From JACCTU01 sp963809175 (GTDB lineage: Bacteria; Actinomycetota; Thermoleophilia; Gaiellales; Gaiellaceae): a stretch of DNA of 64,000 nucleotides. The translations under genes were made by a program, and so were the position numbers. The DNA lies in assembly GCA_963809175.1 (NCBI GenBank), contig CAWEIK010000001.1:124001-188000 (forward strand), written 5' to 3'. Of the stretch, positions 9,541 through 17,831 are shown in pieces (the stretch's first letter is position 1; each line of letters starts with the position of its first letter). The notes under the pieces are model-generated. The model saw only the letters and a program-made list of their open reading frames with translations. It searched no databases and was not told where the DNA came from.

Positions 9541-10782
9541 GTGGACTTCGCCCTCACCGACGAGCAGCGGCTGATCCAGGACACCGTCAGGGCCTTCGTC
9601 GACGAGCGCGTGCTGCCCGTCGCGGTCCAGAACGACATCGACCACAAGCTCGACCTCGAGCTGATCGAGGGGATGGCCGAGCTCGGGCTGCTCGGGATCG
9701 TGATCCCGGAGGAATACGGAGGCGCGGGGCTCGACTTCGTCGCCGAGGCGCTGTCCTGCGAGGAGATCGAGCGCGGCGAGGCGGCGTTTCGCACCCTGAT
9801 CTCCGTCCACGTCGGGCTGAACTCGCTGTCGCTTCTGCGCTACGGCACCGAGGAGCAGAAGCAGCGCTGGCTGACGCCGCAGGCGAAGGGCGAGAAGCTC
9901 GCGTGCTTCGGGCTGACCGAGCCCGAGGCCGGCTCCGACGTCGCCGCGATGCGCACGACCGCGCGGCGCGAGGGCGACGTCTACGTGCTGAACGGCCAGA
10001 AGAACTGGATCTCGTACGCGACCGTCGCCGACCACGCGCTCGTCTTCGCGAAGACCGACCCGGGCGCGAAGCACAAGGGCATCTCCGCGTTCGTGCTCGA
10101 GAAGGGGATGAAGGGCTTCACGTCGCGCGAGACCGAGCACAAGCTCGGCATCTGGGCGGGCTCGACGGGCGAGCTCTTCTTCGAGAACGTCGAGGTGCCC
10201 GCGGAGAACCTGATCGGCGAGGAGGGGCAGGGCTTCGAGATCGCGATGTACTCGCTCGACCAGGGCCGCTTCACGGTGGCCGCGGGCGCGTGCGGCGTGA
10301 TCCGCGCGTGTCTCGAGCGCTCGGTCGAGTACGCGCGCGAGCGGCAGACGTTCGGCCAGCCGATCGGCAAGTACCAGTTCGTGCAGGACCTGATCGCGCA
10401 GATGGTGCTCGACTACGAGACGTCGAAGCTGCTCGTGATGCAGGCGGCGTGGCTGAAGAACGAGGGCGTGCGGAACACGCGCGAGACGTCACTCGCGAAG
10501 TGGCACGCGACGGAGTCGGCGTTCAAGTCCGCGCACAACGCGATCCAGATCCACGGCTCGTACGGCTACAGCGCGGAGTACGGGATCGAGCGCTACTTCC
10601 GGAACGCGCGCGCGCCGATCATCTACGAGGGCACGACGCAGATCCACAAGCTGATGCAGGCCGAGCACGCGCTCGGCTACCGCCAGCTGAACGGCCGCGA
10701 CGGCGCGATCTCGCCGCTGGCGGCCTGGGGCCCCGCGCTGCTCGCGCGCGAGCCCGGCCCGCCCGTGGCCGCAGGCGGCTGA
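9541..10782 (+). CDS. Acyl-CoA dehydrogenase
   Basis: 413 aa. It shows the full acyl-CoA dehydrogenase set: EEYGGAGLDFVAEAL, FGLTEPEAGSDVAAM, the RQTFGQPIGKYQFVQ segment, IQIHGSYGYSAEYGIERYFR and IYEGTTQIHKL with the usual catalytic Glu. The sequence style is that of butyryl/short-chain acyl-CoA dehydrogenases. The C-terminal 30 residues are an Ala/Pro-rich extension. It uses FAD and ETF in the cytoplasm. Together with the enzyme at 5704-6885 and the ligase at 22630, it points to active fatty-acid or branched-chain acyl oxidation. Confidence 0.93.
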   Translation: MDFALTDEQRLIQDTVRAFVDERVLPVAVQNDIDHKLDLELIEGMAELGLLGIVIPEEYGGAGLDFVAEALSCEEIERGEAAFRTLISVHVGLNSLSLLRYGTEEQKQRWLTPQAKGEKLACFGLTEPEAGSDVAAMRTTARREGDVYVLNGQKNWISYATVADHALVFAKTDPGAKHKGISAFVLEKGMKGFTSRETEHKLGIWAGSTGELFFENVEVPAENLIGEEGQGFEIAMYSLDQGRFTVAAGACGVIRACLERSVEYARERQTFGQPIGKYQFVQDLIAQMVLDYETSKLLVMQAAWLKNEGVRNTRETSLAKWHATESAFKSAHNAIQIHGSYGYSAEYGIERYFRNARAPIIYEGTTQIHKLMQAEHALGYRQLNGRDGAISPLAAWGPALLAREPGPPVAAGG

Positions 10783-10793
10783 GCGCCCCGCAC

Positions 10794-10822
10794 TTGCAAC
10801 CGGCGCCCCGGTGCCGGAAGAT
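10794..10822 (+). promoter_or_regulatory. Candidate promoter for the tandem small-protein genes
   Basis: TTGCAA (10794-10799) and GAAGAT (10817-10822) are spaced by 17 nt in the 68-bp gap after the acyl-CoA dehydrogenase gene. A strong Shine-Dalgarno run, GGGAGGAGAAGG, follows directly before the ATG at 10851. The -10 match is imperfect. Confidence 0.4.
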
Positions 10823-10850
10823 CACCTTTCGTCCCAACGGGAGGAGAAGG

Positions 10851-11141
10851 ATGCCCCACTGGAACGGATACGTGGATGCGGAGACACCGCCGCATCTCGC
10901 CGAGAGCTTCGGCAAGAACCCGAGCGGGATCGAGGCGGACATACGCGCCAAGGCGGAGTCGTACGGTGACGACACCGAGGTGCTCGCCGTCTCGTGGGAG
11001 CAGGGGAAGTTCAACCGCCGCGTCCACATCACGGTGAGCGGGACGCACGCGAAGGACGTCCTGGAGTACTTCGCGGCGAAAAATCTTCGCAAGTTCAAGA
11101 CGTCCGAGGAGAAGGACGCGGAGGCACGCAACAAGGGGTAA
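10851..11141 (+). CDS. Small protein of unknown function, PHWNG family copy A
   Basis: 96 aa, starting MPHWNGYVD after a strong Shine-Dalgarno. I do not recognise a named domain. The protein is hydrophilic and has no signal or membrane segment. It alternates an acidic helix, a strand VLAVSWEQGKFNRRVHITVSG and a helix ending in charged residues. It is clearly paralogous to the next gene: both start PHWNGxVDxxxPP and share W(E)xGK and AAK positions. The two genes are only tens of bases apart and should be co-transcribed. Confidence 0.8.
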   Translation: MPHWNGYVDAETPPHLAESFGKNPSGIEADIRAKAESYGDDTEVLAVSWEQGKFNRRVHITVSGTHAKDVLEYFAAKNLRKFKTSEEKDAEARNKG

Positions 11142-11164
11142 TGCATGCGGCGAAGGGAGGCGAC

Positions 11165-11431
11165 TTGCCCCACTGGAACGGAGATGTCGACACGGGATCA
11201 CCGCCTGTCATCGAGCACTGCAACGGCGATCCCGTCTGCGTGTTCGACGCGATCGTCGCGGCGACACCGGCAGGCGTGAGCGTCACAGCGATCGTCTGGG
11301 AGAACGGCAAGGACAAGGCACGAGTGACGGCCCACGGCCCCGGCGCTCAGAAGTTCCTCGAGGAAACGCTCGCTGCGAAGGGCGTCGTCGAGCTCTTGTC
11401 GCGCCTAGAGCGGAAGAATCAGCGGGGATAG
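11165..11431 (+). CDS. Small protein of unknown function, PHWNG family copy B (TTG start)
   Basis: 88 aa from the TTG at 11165. This start has GGGAGG five bases upstream and aligns the N-terminus LPHWNGDVD exactly with copy A. An ATG at 11141 overlaps the TAA of copy A (TAATG) and would add eight residues, with a weaker Shine-Dalgarno. Copy B is shorter in the middle and has a different C-terminus. It contains three Cys/His-bearing positions (HCNGDPVCVF) absent from copy A, so the copies may have diverged in function. No known domain is recognised. Confidence 0.75.
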   Translation: MPHWNGDVDTGSPPVIEHCNGDPVCVFDAIVAATPAGVSVTAIVWENGKDKARVTAHGPGAQKFLEETLAAKGVVELLSRLERKNQRG

Positions 11432-11436
11432 TTGGC

Positions 11437-14400
11437 TTACCCGGCGAGTAGAGCTTCGACCTCTCGACTGTACGAGGCCGCCCCGACTCGGCGGTAGAAC
11501 TCGAGTGCGGCGACGAGCTGGAGCTCGGCCTCCGCCCGCCGCCCGTCCGCGAGCGCGGCGCGGGCGGCGGCGAGTCGAGCGTACGCCTCCTCGGGCGACG
11601 CTCCGATCTCCGCTGCAGATGTCGACCGCCTTGCTGAAGTCTCCCTCGGCATAGGCGAGCGCGGCCTCGAGCCAGCGCGTGGACGGCGTCGCGCTCGCCG
11701 CCTGCGCGAGCTCCGGCCCCCCGCCCAGCTGCCCCAGCGCGACAGCGAGGTCGAGGACCCAGAAGGAGGGAAGCGACGGCGTGGTCGCGAGCGCGGCGAG
11801 CAGCTCCTCGACGTTCTGCGCGGCCTCGGCACGTCGTCCCGCCTCGAGCAGCGCGCGGGCGCGAAATGCGAGCGCGGGGTAGAGGTTCTGAGGGTCGTCT
11901 GCGATGCGACTGAAGGCGTGTGCGCGATCGGCGTTCACGACTGCCGACTCGACGTCCCCGCGAGCGAGCGCGATCCAACCGCTCACGAGCGAGCCGTCCA
12001 GCTCGAGCCGGCCCGTGGCGCCGTCCCGCACCTTCCCGAGCAGCCGCTCGGCAAGTTCCTGCGGCTGCATCCCACTCGCCCGCCCAGTAGTGCTGGTAGA
12101 CGCGCTCCGCCTCGAGCCAGTCGGTCCAGGCGGCGTCGCCGTAACGCTCGGCGAGCACGCGGGCCTGCGTGTGGAGCTCGGCCGCGCGCCGCAGGTCGCC
12201 GAAGTTCGCCTCCATGCTCCCGAGGTTGAAGTAGCCCCGGATGCTCTCGGGCGAGCTCGCGCCGACGGCGATCTCGATGCTTCGCTCGAGGTCGACCAGC
12301 CCCTGGCGGTCGCCTCTGGTCGCCCGGGCGACACCGACGGTGTTCAGCGTGTGCGCACGAAGCTCGTCGAGCTCCAGCTTCTCGGCGATCTCCATCGCCG
12401 CACGCGCGAGCTCGATCGCCGCCTCGGCATCGTCAGCCGCGATCTGGAACCTCGACAGCGTGCTGAGCGCGTAGGCCTTCGAGTACGACGCCGGACGGCC
12501 TTCGAGCCGTTCGATTCCCGCGTTCATTCGCTCGAACGCCTGCTCGCGCCGGCCGCTGCGCCAGAGCAGCTCGCCGACGATGACGTCGCATTCGGCGGCG
12601 CGATCGACGTCACCCGCGGCGAGGAGCGCGTCGCGCGCGGCTTCCAACACGCCCTCGTCCGGGGAAGCGCTCCGCGAGAGCGCCTTGCCGAGGCTGAAGA
12701 GCACGAGCGGCCGCTCGGGGGCGTTCCCCGGCAAGAGGTCGAGCGCGCCGTCGAAGAAGCGCGCAGCAGTCGCGAACGCGCTCAGTGACAACGCCCGATC
12801 GCCTGCCTCGCGGAGAGCCCGCTGCGCACGATCCGCGAAGGACGAGCTCTCCTCGCCGCCGGCTTCGGCGTACTCCACCGCGGCGAGGTAGTGATGGGCG
12901 AGCGTCTCGGCATGATCCTCCCGGCGCCCGAGCGACTCGATCCAGGTTGCCGCGAGCAAGTGCCGGCGCGTTCGCTCGGCACGGGGGATCTGCCCGTACG
13001 CGACGTCGCGGACGAGCGCGTGGCGGAAGGAGTACTGGTGCTCGCCCGCGACGGCGCTCGTGGCGAGCCGCCGGACGAGCTCCTTCTGCTCCAGCGACCG
13101 AAGCGTGAGCCCGACCTCCGGGGGCTCGAGGTCGCCGACGGCCGCAACCGCGTCCGGCCAGAAGCCGCGGCCGATCACCGCCGCATCCTGGAGCACGAGC
13201 TTCTCGTCCCTTTGCAGCGCGTCGATCCGCGCTGCGATGATTCCTTGCACCGACTCGGGCAGTGGCAGCTCGCCTTCGCGCAGCTGCCAGCCCCCGTCGT
13301 TGCGGTAGAGAAAGCCGCGATCGACGAGCATGCGGACGAACTCCTCGGCGTACAGCGGGTTCCCCTCTGCGCGCGCGAGCAGCGCCTCCCTGAACTCGGA
13401 CGGAACGAGCGGCTGCCGAAGCAGATAGCCGACGAGCGTGCCCGTCTCCGCATCGCTCAGCGGGGCAAGCGCGATCGTGACTGCGTTCGCACGAGCTCCC
13501 CACGTCGGCCGCCGCTCACGCAACTCGGGCCGCGCGGTGCAGATCAGGACGAGCGGCGCACTCGTCGCCCAGTCGGCCAGATGGTCGAGGAAGTCGAGCA
13601 GGCCCTCGTCCGCCCAGTGAAGGTCTTCGACCACCAGCACGAGCGGGCCCCAGGCCGAGAGCGCCTCGAACGCGCGGCGCCAGGCAGCAAACGCATCTTC
13701 CCGACGCTCGCCTACCGGAGCGTCGAGCGCGAGCAGCAGCCGCAGGTGGCCCTCGACCCACTCGGCCTCGCGCGGGTCGGCCACGAGATCGCGCACGGCG
13801 CCGTGCAGCTTCGACTCCGCCATCGCCGCGTCGTCCGTCTCGAGGATCCCGGCTTGCGCTTTGACCATCTCGCCGAGGGCCCAGAACGTCACCCCATCGC
13901 CGTACGGGAAGGCACCGACCGCGGCGCCAGGTGACGAGCCCGGGCTCGCCCTCGAGCGCGCGCTGGAGCTCCCAGACGAGTCGGCTCTTGCCGATCCCCG
14001 GAACGCCGATCAGCGTCACCAGCTGAACGGTTCGGTCGCGGCGAGCTCGGGCGAGCGTGTCGAGGATCAGGCTCAGCTCCTCCTTGCGGCCGACCAGGGG
14101 AGCGAGCGGCGGGCTCGCGTGCGACGCCCGCAGATCGGTGGTCGCCCGGAACGCCTCGTAGACGGCGACCGGCTCGGCCTTCCCGCGCGCCTGGAGAAGC
14201 CGACGCTCGCCGTACTCGATTGCCCCCTGCGTGGCCCGATACGTCGACTCGCCGACGAGCACGGCGTCGACGTCGGCCGCCTCCTCGATGCGGAACGTCG
14301 TCGTGACGACGTCACCGGTTGCAATTCCCTCACCCGCGCCGGAGCCTGCACCGAGCTGGACGACGGCCTCGCCGGTGTTCACGCCGATCCGGACGCCGGG

Positions 14401-14748
14401 AATCGAGTCGCGGATCGCGAGCGCAGCCCGGACCGCGCGTTCCGGATCGTCCTCGTGAGTGACGGGCGCGCCGAAGACCGCCATCACCGCGTCGCCGACG
14501 AACTTCTCGAACGTGCCGCCGTGGTGCTCGAGCGCGGCGCGCATCCCGGCCAGATGAGGTCTGACCGCTGCACGGAGCTCCTCCGGGTCGCGACCGTCGC
14601 CGAGCCCCGTCGAGTCGACGAGGTCGGCGAAGAGCACCGTCACGACCTTGCGCTCCTCGCCGCGACGGCCTTCGACGGCCGTCCCGCAGGCGGGGCAGAA
14701 ACGGGCGCCCTCGGGCAGCTCCGAGCCGCACTGGCGGCACGCGGCCAT
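11437..14748 (-). CDS. Zinc-ribbon/class III cyclase/AAA ATPase/TPR regulator (three frame breaks)
   Basis: About 1102 aa after correction. An N-terminal zinc ribbon (CRQCG and CPACG) is followed by a class III nucleotide cyclase domain (about residues 30-205) with FADLVDS and EKFVGDAVMAVFG. An AAA_16-type ATPase follows with P-loop GVPGIGKS and a Walker B-like VLVVEDLHWADE, then a long TPR-like helical region to the C-terminus. In the cyclase, the position usually held by Asn in GDxVNxxxR is Thr (GDVVTTTFR), so cyclase activity is uncertain. Frame breaks lie near 13906, 12063 and 11618, each explained by one extra base. No DNA-binding domain is seen. Confidence 0.85.
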
Positions 14749-14780
14749 GCTGCGAGGATACGGCGGCGCGCGGCGCGCGC

Positions 14781-15770
14781 CTAGGGCGAGAACGCGAGCC
14801 CCTTGGGCTCGCTCGGCGCAGGGAGCGGGCTGGCGGGCGCGTCGTCGGGCAGCTGCGGTTCGTTGTAGAGGCTCGGCGCGACGTCGTTCGCGGAGTCCGC
14901 GTAGTACACGCTCGCGACTGTCTGGATGTGCGAGCGCCCGATGCCGAGCTCGAACTGACCGCCGCCGTACAGCGTGATGCCGTGCTCCTCGGCGTAGGCG
15001 ATCGTGTCGAGCAGCCGGCGCACGCTCCCGAAGCGCGACGGCTTGATGTTCAGCCAGCGCGGGTCGACCTCGAGCGCCTGCACGTCCTCGACCGAGTGGA
15101 TCGGCGCGTCGAAGCTCAACCGGTCCGCGGCGGCTTCGAGGATCGGCCGCGTTTCGTCCGTGAACGCAGCGTCCTCGATCACGGCGTCCGGGAAGCCCTC
15201 GACCACGTCGCGGTACAACCGCGGGTCGGCCGGCTGGTCGACGACGGTGCCGCGGTAGTAGCCCTTGAGGTCGGTGACCCGGATCCGGCCGGTCGCGGCG
15301 AGCTCGTCGATCAACGCGCGCGACCACTCGCTCGTCGGGTCGACCTTGAACTCGAGCGTCGGCTGGACCGCGAGGTAGCGCTCGATGTCCTCGCGCGTCG
15401 AGACGACGAAGCGAACCGGTCGATACTCGCGGCCGACCGCTTCCCCGAACGACGTGCCGCGCTGTCGCAGCGCGAGGTCGAGCGCGGCGCTCTCGAACGC
15501 CCAGCGCCGGTAGCCCGCGAGGTCGAGCGAGCCCAACCGCTCCGAAAGGTCGTCGAAGGTCCACGTGCCGGAGAGGTCGGGCGGCGAGAAGCCGTCGTGG
15601 TGGTCTGCCTCGTAGGTGACGTCCTCGCCCTCGCCGGTCAGTCCCCCGCCGGAGATCCGCACCGTCGTCGTCACCCGCTTGAACCCGCTCGACACCGCCA
15701 GCTCGCCGCGCTCCAGGTCGATGGACTCGACGAGGAGCTCGAGACCGGCGAGTCGGTCGTAGTCGCTCAC
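14781..15770 (-). CDS. Enolase-superfamily (MR/MLE-type) enzyme
   Basis: 329 aa from GTG. The barrel shows the expected order of active-site segments. LEFKVD carries the first Lys, VTDLKGYY and VIEDAAF and FDAPIHS carry the metal-binding acidic residues, and NIKPSRFG carries the second Lys. A glycine-rich YGGGQFELGIG closes the barrel. Paired Lys bases are typical of o-succinylbenzoate synthase, dipeptide epimerase and muconate-lactonising types. I cannot choose the reaction, since no menaquinone or peptide-recycling genes adjoin. The C-terminus ends in a Pro-rich tail. Confidence 0.8.
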   Translation of the reverse strand: MSDYDRLAGLELLVESIDLERGELAVSSGFKRVTTTVRISGGGLTGEGEDVTYEADHHDGFSPPDLSGTWTFDDLSERLGSLDLAGYRRWAFESAALDLALRQRGTSFGEAVGREYRPVRFVVSTREDIERYLAVQPTLEFKVDPTSEWSRALIDELAATGRIRVTDLKGYYRGTVVDQPADPRLYRDVVEGFPDAVIEDAAFTDETRPILEAAADRLSFDAPIHSVEDVQALEVDPRWLNIKPSRFGSVRRLLDTIAYAEEHGITLYGGGQFELGIGRSHIQTVASVYYADSANDVAPSLYNEPQLPDDAPASPLPAPSEPKGLAFSP

Positions 15771-15784
15771 CGCCGTGTTCTACA

Positions 15785-16255
15785 TTGCCGGTGGTGCTCG
15801 CCGCCGTCCTCTCGTTCGTGCTCGCCCTGCCGCAGGCCGGCGTCTTCGTCCCGGGCAAGAGCCTGGCCGGGGTGCGGCTCGGCGCGACGGAGGCGCAGGT
15901 GCGCGCGGCCTGGGGCCCCCACGTCGGCGTCTGCCGCGGCTGCCGGCACCGGACGCTCTACTTCACCTACGGCAAGTTCAACCAGGTCGGCACGGGAGCC
16001 GAGTTCGAGCGAGGCCGCGCCGTGGCGCTCTACACGCTCTGGGTGCCGACGGGCTGGCGGACCAACAAGGGCGTTCGGCTCGGCGACACGCCGCTCAGCG
16101 TGAACGGCGTGTACGGCACGATGCCTCGCTTCGAGTGTGGGCACTACTCGGTGCTGGTGCAGCGCCGCGGGACTGTCACGAGCGCGTTCTACTTCAAGGA
16201 CGATCTGCTCTGGGCCTTCGCGCTGCAGCGCTCGTCAGAGCCCGCCTGTCGTTAG
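15785..16255 (+). CDS. Secreted protein with a GVRLGxT-type repeat, function unknown
   Basis: About 156 aa from the TTG at 15785, or 154 from the GTG at 15791. A signal peptide (VVLAAVLSFVLALPQAGVF) precedes the mature chain. The segment SLAGVRLGATEAQVRAAWG and a weaker second copy, KGVRLGDTPLSVNGVYG, resemble the short BamE/SmpA-like strand-helix units seen in exported actinobacterial proteins. Four Cys residues could form disulphides outside the cell. Its end overlaps the convergent TetR gene by 21 nt. The role is unknown. Confidence 0.7.
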   Translation: MPVVLAAVLSFVLALPQAGVFVPGKSLAGVRLGATEAQVRAAWGPHVGVCRGCRHRTLYFTYGKFNQVGTGAEFERGRAVALYTLWVPTGWRTNKGVRLGDTPLSVNGVYGTMPRFECGHYSVLVQRRGTVTSAFYFKDDLLWAFALQRSSEPACR

Positions 16256-16837
16256 CCCGCCGCCGAGAATCTCGACGACGGTCAGCTCGGCTCGTGCGAC
16301 GTCCTCGTCGCCGTCCGGCAGCAGCTCGAGCACCCAGGCGGTGAGGATCTCCTCGATCGCGCCGTAGAAGACGACGCTCGCGAGGCGCGCGTCGAGCTCC
16401 GGGCGCAGGTCGCCGGCCTCCTGGCCACGCCGAACGATGCGCTCGATCGCTGCGAACGCGTCGCCGACGTCGCCGACGCGCCGGTCGAGCTCGGCGCTTC
16501 GAGTGACACCGCGGACGAGCACGCGCACGAGGTCGGGATCGCGCCGCCACGAGCGGAGCAGGATCGCTGCGACCTGGCGCAGCTGCTCGCGCGCAGGCTC
16601 GCCCGATTCCTCGACGTCGCGCACCGCTGCGAGGAGGTCCGCCCACGTCTCGCGGAAGATCGTCTCCAGCACCTCTTCCTTCGAGCTGAAGTAGTGGTAG
16701 AGCAGACCGTGCGCGACACCGGCCTCCTCGGCGATGTCGCCGACGCGCGCTGCGTGGAAGCCGCGCCGCGCAAACACGCGAACCGCAGCTTGGAGCAGCA
16801 GGCGACGCTTGTCGATCGTGAGCGAGCTCTCGGTCAA
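16235..16837 (-). CDS. TetR family transcriptional regulator
   Basis: 200 aa from the TTG at 16837. The N-terminal HTH is visible as a helix LLQAAVRVFARRGF followed by VGDIAEEAGVAHGLLYHYFSSKEEVL, the TetR signature. The C-terminal ligand domain is helical. It is divergent from a CoA-transferase/racemase gene, and a 20-bp inverted repeat lies between the two starts. The expected model is autorepression plus repression of that gene, released by an acyl-CoA or similar ligand. The open frame continues upstream to 17065, antisense to the neighbour, and is not used. Confidence 0.9.
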   Translation of the reverse strand: MTESSLTIDKRRLLLQAAVRVFARRGFHAARVGDIAEEAGVAHGLLYHYFSSKEEVLETIFRETWADLLAAVRDVEESGEPAREQLRQVAAILLRSWRRDPDLVRVLVRGVTRSAELDRRVGDVGDAFAAIERIVRRGQEAGDLRPELDARLASVVFYGAIEEILTAWVLELLPDGDEDVARAELTVVEILGGGLTTGGL

Positions 16838-16843
16838 GGCAGA

Positions 16844-16863
16844 CGAACCGTAGTGTAGGTTCG
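16844..16863. promoter_or_regulatory. Inverted-repeat operator between TetR and CoA-transferase genes
   Basis: CGAACC and GGTTCG form perfect 6-bp arms around an 8-bp spacer, giving a 20-bp site. It is centred in the 31-bp gap between the TetR start (16837) and the CoA-transferase start (16869), so bound protein would block both. This is the classic placement for a TetR autoregulatory operator. Confidence 0.65.
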
Positions 16864-16868
16864 CGCCG

Positions 16869-17831
16869 GTGCAACCGCTGGCGGGGCTCCTCGTCGTCGA
16901 TCTGACGCGGCACCTGCCGGGGCCCTTCGCCAGCCGCGAGCTGCTCCGTCTCGGAGCACGCGTCGTCCGGCTCGAGTCGCCCGACGGCGATCCGCTGCGC
17001 GCGATCGCACCGCAGTGGGACGCAGCTCTCAACGCGGGCAAGGAGTCGGTCGTCTGCGACCTCAAGGCGGAGCCCGAGCTCGGCCGGGCCCTCTGCGCCC
17101 GAGCCGACGTCGTGCTCGAGGGCTTCCGGCCCGGCGTCGCCGCGCGGCTCGGTGTCGGGCCGGACGACGTGCCCGAGCGCGTCGTCTACTGCTCGCTCAC
17201 GGGCTTCGGGGTCGAGGGGCGCCACGCGCTCCGAGCCGGCCACGACCTGAACTACCTCGGCTGGGCGGGCGCGCTCGCCGACACGGCGCCGGCCCTGCCG
17301 CCCGTCCAGGCCGCCGACCTCGGGGCGGGCGCACTCGCGGCCGTCGCCGAGGTGCTCGCCGCGCTCCTCGAGCGCGAGCGCACCGGGCGCGGCGCGCGGC
17401 TCGTCGTGTCGATGACGCACGGATCGCACCGGTTCGTCTCGCACCGCGTTGCCGGGGACCCGAGGCCGCACCTGCTCACGGGCGGGCTCGCCTGCTACCG
17501 GATCTATGCGACCGCCGACGGGCGCTGGCTCACCGTCGGAGCGCTCGAGGCGCACTTCTTCGAGCGTCTCTGCGCGCTGCTGGGGCGACCCGACCTCGCG
17601 CCGCTGCAGTTCGCCGACGACCAGCAGGCGCTGGCGGACGAGCTCGCCGCGATCTTCGCCGCGCGCACGCTCGCCGAGTGGCTCGAGCTCTTCGACGCGG
17701 AGGACGTCGCGGTCGGCCCCGTGGCCACGCTCGAGGAGGCCGCCGATGACCTCGGCGACGAGGCGGTGCGGCAGGGCGTCCCCCGCCTCGGCCAACATAC
17801 GGAGACGTGGCGCGCCGAGCTCGGTTTCTGA
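16869..17831 (+). CDS. CoA-transferase family III / alpha-methylacyl-CoA racemase-like protein
   Basis: 320 aa from GTG. It shows the CaiB/BaiF N-terminal pattern VVDLTRHLPGPFASRELLRLGA and VVRLESPDGDPLR, then YCSLTGFG and RAGHDLNYLGWAGAL. The GHDLNY segment matches the AMACR motif whose His acts as a base, so a racemase is as likely as a CoA transferase. The chain is shorter than typical 380-aa transferases, again AMACR-like. It is under a likely TetR operator. The last 25 nt overlap the start of the lysyl-oxidase fusion gene. The substrate is unknown. Confidence 0.85.
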   Translation: MQPLAGLLVVDLTRHLPGPFASRELLRLGARVVRLESPDGDPLRAIAPQWDAALNAGKESVVCDLKAEPELGRALCARADVVLEGFRPGVAARLGVGPDDVPERVVYCSLTGFGVEGRHALRAGHDLNYLGWAGALADTAPALPPVQAADLGAGALAAVAEVLAALLERERTGRGARLVVSMTHGSHRFVSHRVAGDPRPHLLTGGLACYRIYATADGRWLTVGALEAHFFERLCALLGRPDLAPLQFADDQQALADELAAIFAARTLAEWLELFDAEDVAVGPVATLEEAADDLGDEAVRQGVPRLGQHTETWRAELGF

